64,000 bases of DNA from Rotaria sp. Silwood1 (GCA_905250075.1 CAJNOP010000001.1:143103-207102); one strand, 5' to 3'. Positions 34,401 through 47,892 are shown, counted from the stretch's first letter. A program made the numbers and translations. The notes: a model not told the origin generated them from the letters alone.

Positions 34401-35221
34401 ATTATTCATGAAACTATGTCAATATTAAATAAAAGTATAGAATTTCTACTGAATATACATATGAAAAAAAAAGCTTACTCGCGTTCTTTCCAACTAGCAT
34501 ACTCATCTTGTTGTTGTTGTGTTTTTGTTGTCGCTAACAGACGTTCTTTTTGTTGTTGTTGAAGCTGAAGTTCCTCAAAAAGAAAACAACAAAAAAAAAA
34601 AAAGATAAATTTCATATTCTTGTTTGTTCTTTCATTATATATACATTTAATCGTTGTCGCTCTTCTTCTAATTGTACGCGTCGTTCAAGTTCTGCAGCTC
34701 GATCTCGTTCTATTTCTTGTTGTTTTAATTTCATTTCATGTGCTTGTTGAGCTAATTCATCATTAGCACGTTTTTCAATTTCAGCTGCTTTAATTAATGC
34801 CATTTTTGCTTCTTGTTGTAATTGTACAGCGGCTGCACGACATTCAAGTGCTTCAGCATTTAGTGTCATTAGTTTAGCACGTATCTCAATATCATTATCT
34901 TTAAATTTATGATATTCCAATAAGCATATATGAAAAAAAAAATGCTTCTATACCTGATTCTTGTTGTTGTTCAAGTTGTACTTTTTGTTTCATATTTGCT
35001 CGTAAAATTTGATTAATATCTGCTAATGATATTTCAAATTGTTGCAATTGTTGTAAAAGTTGTTGTTGATAGATTTCAGTTTCTTGTAATGAATTTCTTG
35101 ATAAATTTATAATTGTACCTAATTTATTAATATCATAATCACGTGATATATTTAATTGACGAAGATCAGCTATTTCTCGTCGTAGATCACCTAATGGTTT
35201 ATCCAACATTGTTGCTGCCAT
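31480..35221 (-). CDS. Coiled-coil, ZU5 and tandem Death domain protein (PIDD/UNC5-like)
   Basis: Ten exons on the minus strand: 35221-34954, 34898-34645, 34573-34479, 34413-34248, 34179-34054, 33965-33485, 33417-32792, 32317-32197, 32128-31829, 31745-31480. They give 900 aa with consistent phases. Residues 1-205 are Gln/Glu-rich coiled coil (RDRAAELERRVQLEEERQRL). Residues 206-303 and 304-430 look like two ZU5 domains; the second ends GPIIELHYDDITLLKPIQFT. Residues 464-672 are in the place of a UPA-like region. Death domain 1 is at about 715-795 (NQWHRLARRLGMSRIRIEAI) and Death domain 2 at about 815-890 (MWKQIAGELMLNNEDI). Such proteins assemble apoptosis or NF-kB platforms. The order resembles PIDD1 without leucine-rich repeats and with an extra Death domain. 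No signal peptide or membrane segment is seen, so it is probably cytosolic. The exact orthologue is unknown. Confidence 0.8.
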
Positions 35222-38200
35222 TGTTTACAAACTGAACAGTTTCTAAAGAACTTTAACTCTTTTTATAATCTAAAAATAAATGTACAGAAAAGAAAAATTG
35301 CGTTTTTTTTTCTTTTTGCGATACACGAACTATATAAATATTCAATATAATGAAGTACAGAAGTTGTTGAAAACGAAATAATGCCAGCGGCGTCTATCTA
35401 TTTCAAATGGAAGTAAAGAACGATTGTTTTTTTGAATAAAGAAAAAAATCTCAGAAGAAATGAGAGATAGAAAAGGAAGGACATGACTTGATTTTTCTTT
35501 CTTTTCATGCATTTTGTCTTTCTTGTTTGTGCAAATATGTAAAAAATAAATTTGTCAAATTCATTCCATGTACATTTGATGATAATATATAAGGTCTATA
35601 TGAAATCCTTTGTAGACTGCAAAATGTCTTGTTGTTTGTTCGGTCTGATAGTAAGTCCTACTTCATATCATTATAAATATGTATGTAATTTATCTTACCT
35701 TGACTAACAGACATAGAAACAGTAAATAAAAACCGTTGTCAAGATGATCTTTTAAAGAACAAAAAAAAATGAAAAAGAAGAAAAAAAAAGAAAAGAATTG
35801 ACTAAACAGCAAGCAATCATTTCTATTGTTTTTTCTATTATGTATCATTCACTACGAGAACTATGCAACAATGTAAATTTGTATTTATATGATCTAGTTT
35901 TATAACAGTTTTAAATCAATATTAAATTGACTTATTCAAGAAATTCTTAATTTTTTTTATTTTGTCTCTTTATCAGTATTACACAGCTTGATATTTCTCA
36001 GATTTTTTTCTCTTGACAGTTCTGTGAATTTTTCTATGCCAAGAGAAAAAAAAGAATGAGTTAACAGATAAGAGTACTTCTCCTGAGGACATTGTGCACT
36101 TTATTGTAATCTTACATATATCAAAGAGAAAAGGACTTTTGATGAGAGTTTCTTTACATTAACAATTGAATTTATTTTACATTTAATTTCTATGAAACAA
36201 AAGAACAACAATGAGTACTAGGTAACAAATAATTAAAAAAAATTTCGGCTCTTGAGTGTTTGCTGAAGAATAGCTATTTTATTAGTACATATTATAATGA
36301 GAAAAAGAAAGAATCATGATTAAGAAAAATGACATCAAATATTCTGATAGATTTTTAATTCACAATTAGAATCCGGATTTTGACTACCCGACATAAGTAT
36401 TGACATAGAACTCAATTGATCAAATCAAAGACAATGCGAGTGTAAAAAGATAAAGAATTTGTTTTGTTTCTCATTTCAAAAGCTATTTTTTTTATTTAGC
36501 ATCTATATTAAACATTCGCATGAAATAGTTAGTCAATATGGTAAGTTATAGAACACTATTGTTGCTAAAAATTTAGTTGATTTAAAATTAGTTGAATTTC
36601 GATGAGGTGTTACAAGTCATTTAAGAAATATTAGAATGACTGAAGCAGGTCACTTTTTTATGTATGAACTGACAAGCAGGTGCTTAAGTGAATGTCAAGG
36701 AAGATATGCCAAAATACCATGTTCATATAAAAAAGCACGAGTTATTTGTTCGACTATACATCGTTCTAAACTAAAACTGTGTAAAAATATGAACCGCTGG
36801 TTTAAAACAATATAAAAATTTAACTTATTTGATATGAACGATAGTTTGTTCAATAAATTCTTTATGTATTCAAACTGTAATTGCCTTTGACTTGATCAGT
36901 TTAACTCTCGTCTAATATTATTTTAGTTCAGATAAAACTAGAATGCTAATTTTAATCGTCATATAGATACAATGCTAAATCGTATTGATAAAGAAATGAA
37001 TAAAATGAAGTAATTCAAGAAGGCCAGAAAACAAACACAAGATGTACAATGTGCCATTTTTATTTTTTTTTTGCATAATTTAGCAACCATATAAGTGTCA
37101 TACTTAATCGTGAAGTCATTTTGATTGTAAAAATTTTATTCATTAAGTAAAGGTAATACGTTTCATCTGAACTATTTAATTTGTAGTATAAGATTTTACA
37201 GTGATTTAGTTCATTCAGTAAAATTAATGCAGATAGTTTCATAGAGTTAGCCGATGCATATTAGTTTTAAAAACAAATCATAATAAATTGATGTAATCAT
37301 GAAAAAAGAACAAGCTTACGTTAAGCATTAGAATCCTTTGCATTCTAACGTACATAAAAAATTGAATCTTTAAGTATGCTTGAATAAATAATCATTATGT
37401 GCAAACATCAGTCATATATCAAATGAAAAGTAGTTTACAGTTATTGTTGCTTATAGATATGATTGATACTCCGGCATGGTCAGTCATTGATCTTCAACGC
37501 CTGAGGAAGGTTTTTAACTGAAAATTGAACAAAGCTGAACCTACTACTACAAAAGACAACCATTGATAGCATTTGAAATGAAATCGTTTCTATTCTCACA
37601 TAGCGTTCAATGGTTTAGCCCAAAGAAGTCTTTTTTTTTGATTGAACAACTTGAATATTTGTGAAGGAGATGGTAATGGTGAAAGATACCACCAAACAAG
37701 GACTAATGAGCAGAAGAAACTCTTCATCGTCAATGAAGTACTCTTTCAAAGTATAACCTTTCAAAAAAATGTTAAATGTCTACGAACCATGATGATATAT
37801 TCAACAGACATCTTTATTTTTATGAAATTTCCTAACGAGACTTGCTTATGTTGCTAATTTTCGCAGCAAAAATGATGTCGGCAAGTAGAATTCAACAAGT
37901 TCCACCTAACACTTCCATTCAGAGCGCAGTTTGATTTAATATTTACATTCGTATTCTAGAAACACTACATCATGAAATTTTATTAATATCCAAATCTTAT
38001 GGCTTTTTAGACCACTAAAACCGTTTTGTATTGTTTTTTTTTGGCTCATAAGTATGCATGTATTTCGAATTGACATCGAATTCTGAACAAAGTGAAGTAT
38101 TTAGTTAATTGAAATTTCAAATTTTATTTTTCTCGGATAAAAACACTGAAAGTTTTTGTTTTTTTCGTTGGATTCTAATGCAAAATACACCATCTGATGT

Positions 38201-40242
38201 GAAACCCAATGTTGGTGACAAATATCTGGTTGCTTTTGCTGTCATCCTGATCCAAGCTGCGATTTTTGAGAAAAGGATCAGGTTCTGTAGCGAATACAAT
38301 TTTTAGTTTGCCATTTGATGCCCTTATCCTTGTTAAGAAATGAACTGATATTTTGAAAGCATTTCAAAATTGGATAACTTTTATATAGAAAGTTCATTTG
38401 TATGTCTCTTCATCCCTTAGTGAAATGCTGAAGTTTCAACTTCATCAACAAAAGAATTTCATTTTTTTTTGAAATGCCGTAACGATCAATATTTTCTAAA
38501 TAGCTCAGTTCTATCTAAAGAGAATTGAATAGAATTTTCACTAATAGTAGATCTAAATAGTCTGTATCAAAGGTAACAGCTTTAAAGATTTTGTTTTTGT
38601 CATTGATGAGAAATAAATGTTACAATATAAAAAGAAAGAAAACTCCGTAATATGTTGCCACGTCGATTCCTCGTTTTTCTTTGTTCCGATTCTCGTCAAA
38701 AGAAAAAATTTTATACTATCATTTGAGATATCTTCCGACTATCTTAACATCCATACCGTCTAAAGTATGGAAATATCTGTATCAAAAAAAAGAGAAAACA
38801 TCAGCTGTATCTTTGAATACTCTATATGAATAGAACACCATTACATGTCAACTTAATGTTCGATTACTTTTGGGACAAGTTTAATGAAAGACAACTTGAG
38901 AAAAATTAAGCATGCAGCAATATGAATAATCTACTTAACATCAAATAAAAAAGTAAAATTTTTCGACTTTGTCTGTTGTTATGTCAGCTGTCATCATTAG
39001 TACAGATAAATAGATTTTCAAATGACAAGAATAAATCAACATCTAGTAAACCATAAACATGAATTGCTATAAATATATGCAATGACATATAATCAATAAT
39101 AAATATCTTCATCGAAAAGAAACATTCTATCACAAGATATCTAGTGTATAACATAATCATCAAATCAGTGTTTTCAATAATGAATATGAGGAAAAACACA
39201 AGTTTATTTAATTGCTAATATATCAAGTAAGTTTAATAAAGGATAGCTTGAGAAAAATATTTACTAGGTGTTGATTTATTCTTATCATTTGAAGATCTAG
39301 TTATCTGTACGTAATGATGATCTGTTGATATAATAATATTAAATGTCGAAAATTCTACTTTGTATTTGATATTAAATAAACTATTCTTATTTATACTCTT
39401 GTAACAATCTGAATAAATCTAAAATATAATAACTATTCATTGACTTAAACAATTTAGTTATTTCTTTTTTTTAATATTTTATATTATCTCGGTTAAGTTA
39501 AAACATGACCTTTTCTTCTTCTCTTTGACTATCATATGTATGTGAAATAATTATTTATAGAACTTGATAATTATAAGAATTGAATCAAATAATGAAAAGA
39601 ATAATAGACTAACTATTTCAATTAGTCAACAATATAGTTAGTGACATTGACAAAAATCAAGAGACAGTTGTTTAACTCTTGAATTATATTAAGAGAACTA
39701 AGAAGAAAATGAGTATACATTTGTGTTTTTTTCCACCCGCTAGTTATCTTACGTGATATTATCAAAGAAAACTTTGTGATCTACTCGCTAGTTGACTTTT
39801 GTTTAAATCAGCATGCGCAACAACTCATCATCATTGTGTCATACACGCACAAACATATTGATCATTAAGACGACAGCGATGGCAACGACAGTAAAAAAAA
39901 AGAAGGAAAGATGCTCGTGTGACGGAAATCTTCTAAACACACGCGTTCCAATATTTGTCTCTACGCTAATGGAACGAGGAGCATTAATCTTAGTATTTGC
40001 ATGATTAAAGAGAGCGCTAGAAATGAAGGCAATATTAAAGACAACTAACCCGATTAGAAGGAAATTAATAAGAGAGGAACAAATAGAGCAAGAGAAAAGA
40101 GCATAATAAACGGTCAGTTCATTAGATAAATAAATCTTTCATCATACACAATATACAAAAAAAATGTAAGTTCATTGTTTTTTTCGTGACATTGCAAAAA
40201 AAAAATAATGCGTTCATATATAAGCAAAAGATCAGAGGAAAG
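35222..40242. other. Five-kilobase gene-free stretch
   Basis: No intact gene is recognised. About 36560-36800 reads short protein-like runs (NLVDLKLVEFR, then RMTEAGHFFMYELTSRCLSE and YAKIPCSYKKARVIC) interrupted by stops. This might be a decayed gene, but no family is assigned. A small hairpin (ttagaat-cctttgc-attctaa) lies near 37330. The rest is AT-rich and unremarkable. Confidence 0.4.
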
Positions 40243-42346
40243 TTAACTGTTAGTACCAAATTTAGGATCCCACTTTTTCAATAAAGCATTTTCATCGATA
40301 ACTTTTAAAATATCCGGTGCATCAAATAAAATTTTTAATGTACCAGCAGCAGTAACAGAGAAGAAAATAAATAACTGTAATCGATCAATTACAGATGCAA
40401 TATATTTCCAATCATCGCGAATCTAAAAAGAAAAAGAAAAAAAGGAAACAAAAAAAAAGAGATTTAAATTAATATTAATAATTCTCTCATAAGAATACCC
40501 CTTCATAATGACAAGCTGATCGCATATGATTTGCAATAAAACTTAAATCTTCTGCTGCTTCATATGCTTCTTTTGTTAATAAAATATCAACCTCTTGTGG
40601 TGTTAAATTATTTTCATCATCATCGGTGGTTGTTGATGATTGATTAATATTTTGTTGCTGCTCTGATTGTTGGTTGCGTCGTTTTGATGAATGTCGATAA
40701 TGATGATGATGATGTCTCTTTTTTGATAAATGACGTGGTTTTAATTCTAATGATTGATCATGATAATTTTTGGGATTTGTATGATTATTATTCATCATAG
40801 TTGGTGATGCTATAGATAATGCACGTGATGCTTGAATATAATTTAATATTGTTTGCTTTTCTCTATCAGCTTCTGCTGATTGTAAATTATCATCGATTTC
40901 ATATTTTTTTGGTCTTTCCATACGAAGTATACGTGGTAATATATCAATACAAACACGTCTTATCCAATAAGGCATCTTATGCGTACGTGGTGTACGATAA
41001 TTATAATTAATGATAACAACTGTAAAAAATATAGTTATTATATTCATAATAAATGTAAATAAAAGATATTTAGCTATTAATGGTATAACAATAGATGTTG
41101 GTGGTAAAATTTTTGATATAAGTAATAGAAACACAACAAGTGCAAGTAAAATTGAGATTGATAATGTCATTTTTTCACCAGCATCTGTAGGTAAATAAAA
41201 AACGAATACTGATAAAAATGAAATAAGCACCTAAAAAAATTTAGAAATTAAAAAAATAATTGCTATGATCTTAATTAAATAATTTACCGTTGGTATAATT
41301 AAATTGACTGTATAAAAAAGTGTTTTACGTTTTATTACAAGTTTACATACAAATTCAACACGATCACGTCCCTCAGCTTTTTCAAGTCGAGCGGTTGTTA
41401 TAGTTCCTATTGAATCACTTGTATCATTACCATCATTTGTCGGTGGTGCATATGATGATTGTTGAATAGTCATAGGACCATCAAGAAGAGCCCATGAACC
41501 ACTAACAACATAATCTTTTATTGTAACATGTTGTATTTTTTCTTCATAATAAGTAAAATTTAATTGTTTTTGATCATATGTCCATGAACCAAAACGTAAT
41601 TCACATATTTGTTTATCTGAGAAGATAAAAGATGAATTATGTTATTTCTCTTTTGTTTTTTCTTTCTTTTACCAAATGGAAAAAATTTTACATCAATATA
41701 ACAACTTGATTTATATATAGCTGGAGGTACCCAATTCACATAGCCATTATAATAAATAACAACATTAGATTTAAATGATACTTCATATTTCCCATCAGCA
41801 TTATTGAATAAAACAATCTAAATATTTTATTCGTTTCTTTGAAAAATCATTAATAAATCTTCTCATAACTCACATCAGGTGTCCAAACTTGACTTGGTGG
41901 TGCGCGTATTGAACTAATGCCACCATATTTTTCTCGTTTCCATTGCATTTGATAATCGTACCATCCCTAAAACAAAGAAAAGAAATATAAATGTCACAAT
42001 CTTTCATTCGATTCATTTCATTATACATACTACTTGTAACCAAACATTTGTTTTAAGTACTTGTTCTTTTTCAACTACACTTATTAATTGTAATAAAGCT
42101 ATACTAAATGATACAGTTATAGTATCTTCAACATTTCGTACAGGACGAATTAATGGATTATAATTTTGAAATAATTCTTTAAATAATTGTTCTTCGTGAT
42201 ATGAACTATAAACTAGAAATTTAATTTAAGAAAAAAATAAAAAATCAAATTTATATGTTGATATATCTTGAAAAGAATATCTTACTGTCTTTGATCAAGA
42301 GTAGTATATGGAATAGAATGAATAGTAGCCAATATGAGAACGACAT
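40243..42346 (-). CDS. Nicotinic acetylcholine receptor-like subunit, non-alpha type
   Basis: Seven exons on the minus strand: 42346-42286, 42212-42031, 41966-41874, 41817-41673, 41616-41288, 41230-40499, 40422-40243; 573 aa. A signal peptide ([14 protein letters not shown]) precedes the ligand-binding domain ([14 protein letters not shown] start, [28 protein letters not shown]). The Cys-loop is C151-C165 with 13 residues between. M1 follows [15 protein letters not shown]2 is [17 protein letters not shown] preceded by GEK, which is cation-selective. M3 is present, then a long loop rich in His, Gln and Ser, and M4 ([13 protein letters not shown]). There is no vicinal Cys pair in loop C, so it is non-alpha. 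The outer-ring 20' position is Lys (SKILPPTS) where Glu is usual. It forms a divergent pair with the alpha subunit at 44466. Confidence 0.93.
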
Positions 42347-44465
42347 TGACACAACGATGACAAATAGATATAGTTGATATTTATCACTAGAAAGAATAAA
42401 GACTTTGTACATGAAAATCGTATGAGTACAAGTTTTGTTTTTCTTTTAGGAAAAAAAGATATATATATATAAGCTTGATATAAAAAGTTCTAATCGAATG
42501 TAAATGAATCGTAGACTTCTAAAAGAAAAATATAAAAGCGACGACTGAATAAAAGAAGCCTTGTTTAGTTAGAGACCAAAGAAGAGAGATAGAGACAAAG
42601 AAAATCGAGAATAGAAAAGAGAAAGGACTCTAGTCGAAATAATGTCATCAGTGTTATTCTTATTCTGCTTCTCTTCCTGCTGTTGCCATTTCTCAATAGA
42701 CATAGAAGCTAGGAGAAGAGAAGAGAAGAGAGAAAGAAGAGAAGATGCTACAAACAGAAAGACCTGAAAGTTTTATCCCGAGGCCATTTGATAGCACTAG
42801 TTGATTTTTTTTGTTGAATAGAAACTACACATACATGTATACATACTAATCGATTAGGAAAAGAACAGACAAAAAAAGAAATCTGTTCTCAAGGTAAGAA
42901 AGTTTCTTCATCTGTGACAAATTATATTAACATCTGCTGCTTAATAATTATTGAATATCTTAAGAGAGATTGATAGGAAACAAAATATTCGATTCAAACT
43001 ATTAAGAATCTAGAGAGAGAGAGAGAGGACAGGTTATTTTTTTATGACTGCATTAAATAAAAATAAGCATGAGATCGATTTTATTCGATCGATTCCGATC
43101 ATCTACGCATCTATTCTTCCGTTTAACAACAAGTGAAATTCATTCGTCTCGTTTCTAATATCGTTATAGGATAAGTATGTATGAATAGTTAACGAACATA
43201 TATTATTCACTTCAATAGTTCACATACAAACGATTATTATCTATATGAAGATGAATAAGAGAGAAAGAAGAAAAACAAATTCTGTCACATTTTACTTTAT
43301 ACAGTTAGAATCTAATTGGTTGCAATATATATCAATATACTTCGAGCAATATCTTACGCATCGTTTTCTCATCAGATCTTTAATAAAAAAGGCCAAGTGA
43401 GCGGCAAAAATTTGTGCACATACGCAAATGATCTTAATGGGCAAAGACAAACATTAGTCGTAACAGCAAGAATCTAATTGGCTTCGATAATAGCAACAAT
43501 CAGCATCAGTTGCTTCTTTTAGTAAAATATAATTGTGTATCTATTGCTATAACAATTGTTCATATTTTCTTATGTATGTCAACGGGTAGTCTAATTTGTA
43601 CATTGTATATATATATACTGTAACACACAACAAGATTATTTCATGCCATTGTCCAATTTGCACGCGTCATCTCCTTTGTCTTGTCTCGCTTTTTTTCCTC
43701 TTCTCAATCAAGCACAGAATGATGAGAAAAAAACATATTCTTCTTTGTTCGTTTTTTTTTTGTTTCTTGCACCAAGTGTTTTTTATCTATATTGACTATT
43801 CCATTAGTAGAAACATGCACATACGCATGCTCTACTTATATATATATATATACGTACATATATATATATAGAGTTTTTTTCGAAGTTAACTGGTGCAATA
43901 TTCAAAATATCGTTTCTGATATAGTCATATACATATATTCGGCTATGGTAGAATCTTTTTTCTGTACGCATAAACGTCTTATTTCTCATAAAAATACAGA
44001 TTCAATATGTGTTATTCTGCGCGTATGTTTCTGGCATTGAGACAATGATGATGAAAGATTTTTCTTATCATTTCTTAGAATGATAAGAGAGAGAGAACTA
44101 GAAATTGGAGCAATGATAGAAAAAAAAGCTGATCTAAGTCAAAACATATGTTGTCTTAAACAAGCACAATATAGACAAAAAAAAAGAGAATAAAGAAGAA
44201 AAGCATAAATTAACAAAGTGATGTGTTTATTCACTCATATAATATACGCGTGTTGGCAATGGTACTCAACTATCATCATTGCCGCATTATCAGAAGACAT
44301 ATAAATGAGAGTAGCACAAGATAGAATATAGTAGTTGTTCGTCATCAATAGTAACAAAATAAAACAAAACAAAGAAATAAGCAAAATCTTTGATTTTGTG
44401 TTTTACGATTAATGAATAGATCATATTAATAATAAAAACAAAAAAAAACAAATTCGGCTCGATGC
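42347..44465. promoter_or_regulatory. Shared upstream region of the divergent receptor pair
   Basis: This 2.1 kb lies between the start codons of the two receptor subunits. It holds no gene. Purine-rich tracts (agaagagaagagagaaag near 42715, gagagagagagaga near 43012) and alternating TA runs (43838-43870) are visible. Promoters for both genes must lie here or nearby; no specific factor site is recognised. The arrangement would permit co-regulation, which is an inference. Confidence 0.45.
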
Positions 44466-47400
44466 ATGGAGACAAGTATTATCATATCATTAATATTCCA
44501 TATTTATTGGTGCTTCGTTGGTGGTAAGTTTTCAATATATATTAATTGTTTTTCTTATTGATGTCAAATAGTTACTCTTGCTAATCCTGACGCAAAACGG
44601 TTGTATGAAGAACTGATTCAAGTACGTGCCTATAATAAACTAATTCGTCCAGTCAAACATAATAGTGAAAAATTAACTGTTTATTTGGGACTTCGATTAA
44701 CACAATTACTTGATGTGGTATGACAATTTTATTTATATTAAAGTCAGAAAATATTTTTTCTTCTTTGTTGTAAAGGACGAAAAAAATCAAATAATGACAA
44801 CAAATGTTTGGCTCAAACAGGTAAGATCATAAAGGGTATTAGCTAGTACCATACATATAAGATAGAGTCCCAGAGTAAACAAAAAAAGGAGTGCATGCAT
44901 GAGTAGGAGTGGTACGACGATAAACTTCGATGGGATCCAACCAAATATGGAGGCGTCGATGTACTCTACATTCCGAGCCAACAAATCTGGCTTCCTGACA
45001 TTGTTTTGTACAACAAGTAATCATATTTATGTTGTGATTGGATGTTGTTATTCGTATTCTTGCACTATATTCTTTACTATTTTTTTTTTTATAAAACACA
45101 ATCACTTCAAGTAGAAAAAATATTTGTTTATTATTATTTTACCTTCTGTTGTTTCATTTTTTTTATAAGTTTTTTTATCACATAACCTTTCTATACACAT
45201 ATATATATATATCTATACATATATTCACATAGTATCATTATTATCATAATTGACACAATGGCAATGAAGTGTCGACATGAGAATATAACAAACTCTATTC
45301 TGTTGTTTTTTTTTATTTTGTTGCTTGTCATTTTCTTGATTTTTATGCACGCTTAGGTACACGCGTGCTATATCTTATGTATAAGATGATAGACGGATTT
45401 CTTTTTTGCACGCATGCGTTCCATGAGAATTTGTTGTTCTGTCCATCAACGCGTCTGATAGTTATGGGTAAACATTGTTGACAAGAATAGATTATCCAAA
45501 CGACATGCAAGCGTTGAAAACACACACACATCCGTCAAGAGATTTGACATCAATAGACAGATTCTGTTACTATAGTTGCAAAATAGTTAATTATAATGAT
45601 ATGTATATATATAATATCTATATCTACATATATATATGAAAACAAAACAAAAGAACAAAATTACCTAATAAACTAATCATTTTTAGCTATGGATCGATGA
45701 ACATTTAAAATGGGATCCAATGAATTTCAATAATCTCACCAACATCTCTATTCCGGCTAGTGAATTATGGCGACCAGATTTGGTGCTTTTTAATAAGTTG
45801 GTGTTATTTTCATTTCGTAGTAATCCTTGTTTTCTGTTCTCTTTTGCATCTGATTATATGCACATTTTGCATGTAATAACGAAAAATCTTTTTTTTTTAT
45901 TTTGCTTGGAAAATAATTTAAATTAACACAAAAAAAAAACAAAAATAATAATTATTTATAATATTAAAATCTTTTAGTGCTGATGGTAATTATGAAGTAA
46001 CATTAATGACGAAAGCTACTGTTTATTATGATGGTCGTGTTATTTGGGAGGTGACATTGAAAACTTTTGTTCTATTTTAATTATTTCTCTTTTTTGTTTT
46101 ATATTAGCCACCAGCAATATACAAATCGAGTTGTACAATCAATGTTGAATTTTTTCCATTTGGTTAGTAGAAATTTTTATAACATGAAAATGATACTTGT
46201 TTGATGATCATATGGGAATGAAATTAAATAACAAGAAAATGAAGAAAGAAAAACCTTATCTGAATATGCAGTAGAAACTTTGAGTCTTATGAGACTGAAA
46301 CTAAATCTTATTATGTCTTAAGATTGAATACAAATATTTTTCATGATAAAGTTAAGAAAGTTTCTTATTTTTGTTTTGTTTTTTCGTCTATTAAGATATT
46401 CAACATTGCCAAATGAAATTTGGTTCATGGACATATTCAGGTGAACAAGTTGATCTTGTTCATATCAATCAAACAAATGGTTCAATACCTGTTTATGGAA
46501 ATAATAGTAAGAATATTCATATGGGATAAATATGAAATAAAATATGTAACTAGAGTTCGTAGATAATAATTCAAAAATTTTTGTTTAAGAATTATATTTA
46601 TCTAACTTCATTGGATATAAAACAATTGAAAGTTTTCGGGAACATTAAAATAAATTTATTCAATAAAGTTCTTCGACTTTTTTTTTTATTATCTAAAGAA
46701 TGGATTGATAATTTTGATTTCTTTATAGGTGTACCATATGCCATCGATTTAACTGATTTTTATCGTTCAGTTGAATGGGATATAATGGAAGTTCCAGCTA
46801 AACGTAATGTACAAAAATATACATGTTGTCCTCAAACATATCCGGATATAACATTTTTAATAACACTTCGTCGTAAAACACTTTTTTATACTGTTAATTT
46901 AATAATACCATGTGTTGGTATATCATTTTTAACTGTTTTAACATTTTATTTACCATCTGATTCTGGTGAAAAAGTGGCACTGTGTATATCAATATTACTT
47001 TCATTAACTGTATTTTTTCTACTATTAGCTGAACTCATTCCACCAACATCACTTGTTGTACCATTAATTGGTAAATATCTTTTATTTACAATGATTCTTG
47101 TTACATTATCTATTGTTGTAACTGTTGTTGTACTTAATATACATTTTCGTTCACCATCAACACATCGAATGCCTCCATGGGTCCGACGAGTTTTTTTACA
47201 TGTTTTACCAAAATTATTATGGATGCCTCGACCAAACCCAATTAATCCATTAAGTTATCATTTATCATCAATAAATCATCATCCTACTAAACAATCAAAT
47301 CGTACACCAACAAAGAATTTTGTTTCACCATTACGTAGTTCAAGTCCATATCAAATACGTAAAAATAAGATACGTTTACTTGATGATTATGATTTAGAGC

Positions 47401-47892
47401 AAGATGGTATTGAAATAATTAATGATAGTGATGATAATGATAATGATAATAATACTACTAATGAAAGAAAGCCTATTGAATATTCAAATGAACCATCACT
47501 TTATCCAAATGAAATAAAAAAAGCATTTGATGGTTTAAAATGCATTGCAACACATATGAAAATAGAAGATGAAGAAAAAAAAGTAGAAAAATTGCATAAA
47601 TGAAAAAAATTTTTTTATTTATTTATTTATTTTATTTTACTTTTTCTTTTTCTGTTTAGGTTAAAGAAGAATGGAAATTTGTTGCATTAGTAATTGATCG
47701 TCTGTTTCTTTATATATTTACAACAGCTTGTGTTGCTGGTACATGTGGAATCATTTTACAAGGTAGAAAATTAAAAAAGAAAAAGAAAAAGAAAAAGAAA
47801 AGATTCTAATTTTTGTTTTTAATTGTTTTCTAGCACCATCAATTTATGATTATCGTAAACCAATTGATGTTATTAAATCGAATCGTTTTTAG
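44466..47892 (+). CDS. Nicotinic acetylcholine receptor-like alpha subunit with alternative exon 4
   Basis: Exons: 44466-44523, 44572-44717, 44776-44820, then either 44907-45016 or 45687-45796, 45978-46050, 46108-46162, 46396-46506, 46729-47582, 47660-47762, 47834-47892. Either isoform has 537 aa and all phases fit. A signal peptide is followed by the binding domain. The Cys-loop is C153-C167. Loop C is [11 protein letters not shown] with the vicinal pair C232-C233 that marks alpha subunits. M1 follows [18 protein letters not shown]2 is [20 protein letters not shown] preceded by GEK, with the usual outer-ring Glu. M3 and an acidic, Asn-rich cytoplasmic loop follow, then M4 ([17 protein letters not shown]). 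It is a cation channel gated by acetylcholine by family knowledge. The frame is open upstream of exon 8 back to 46581, but this is intron. AATAAA lies 4 nt after the stop (47896-47901). Confidence 0.94.
44907..45016 (+). other. Alternative exon 4a of the alpha receptor subunit
   Basis: Encodes [16 protein letters not shown], then [12 protein letters not shown], covering the loop D tryptophan to the loop A tyrosine of the binding site. It has the same length (110 nt), start phase and end phase as exon 4b, so either one, but not both, keeps the frame. The acceptor (gcatgcatgagtag) has a poor pyrimidine tract and the donor is gtaatc, so use may be weak or regulated. Confidence 0.8.
45687..45796 (+). 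other. Alternative exon 4b of the alpha receptor subunit
   Basis: Encodes [16 protein letters not shown], then [12 protein letters not shown]. It is homologous to 4a at the WDP and W-x-PD-x-VL positions but otherwise diverged, with Phe instead of Tyr in loop A. The acceptor is a good one (catttttag) and the donor is gttggt. 670 nt of intron separate it from 4a. Confidence 0.85.

Noticed and set aside
46581..46728. N-terminal extension of the big alpha-receptor exon
   Set aside because: The bases precede a good acceptor (ctttatag at 46728) and do not align with the receptor; exon 7 joins in phase at 46729.
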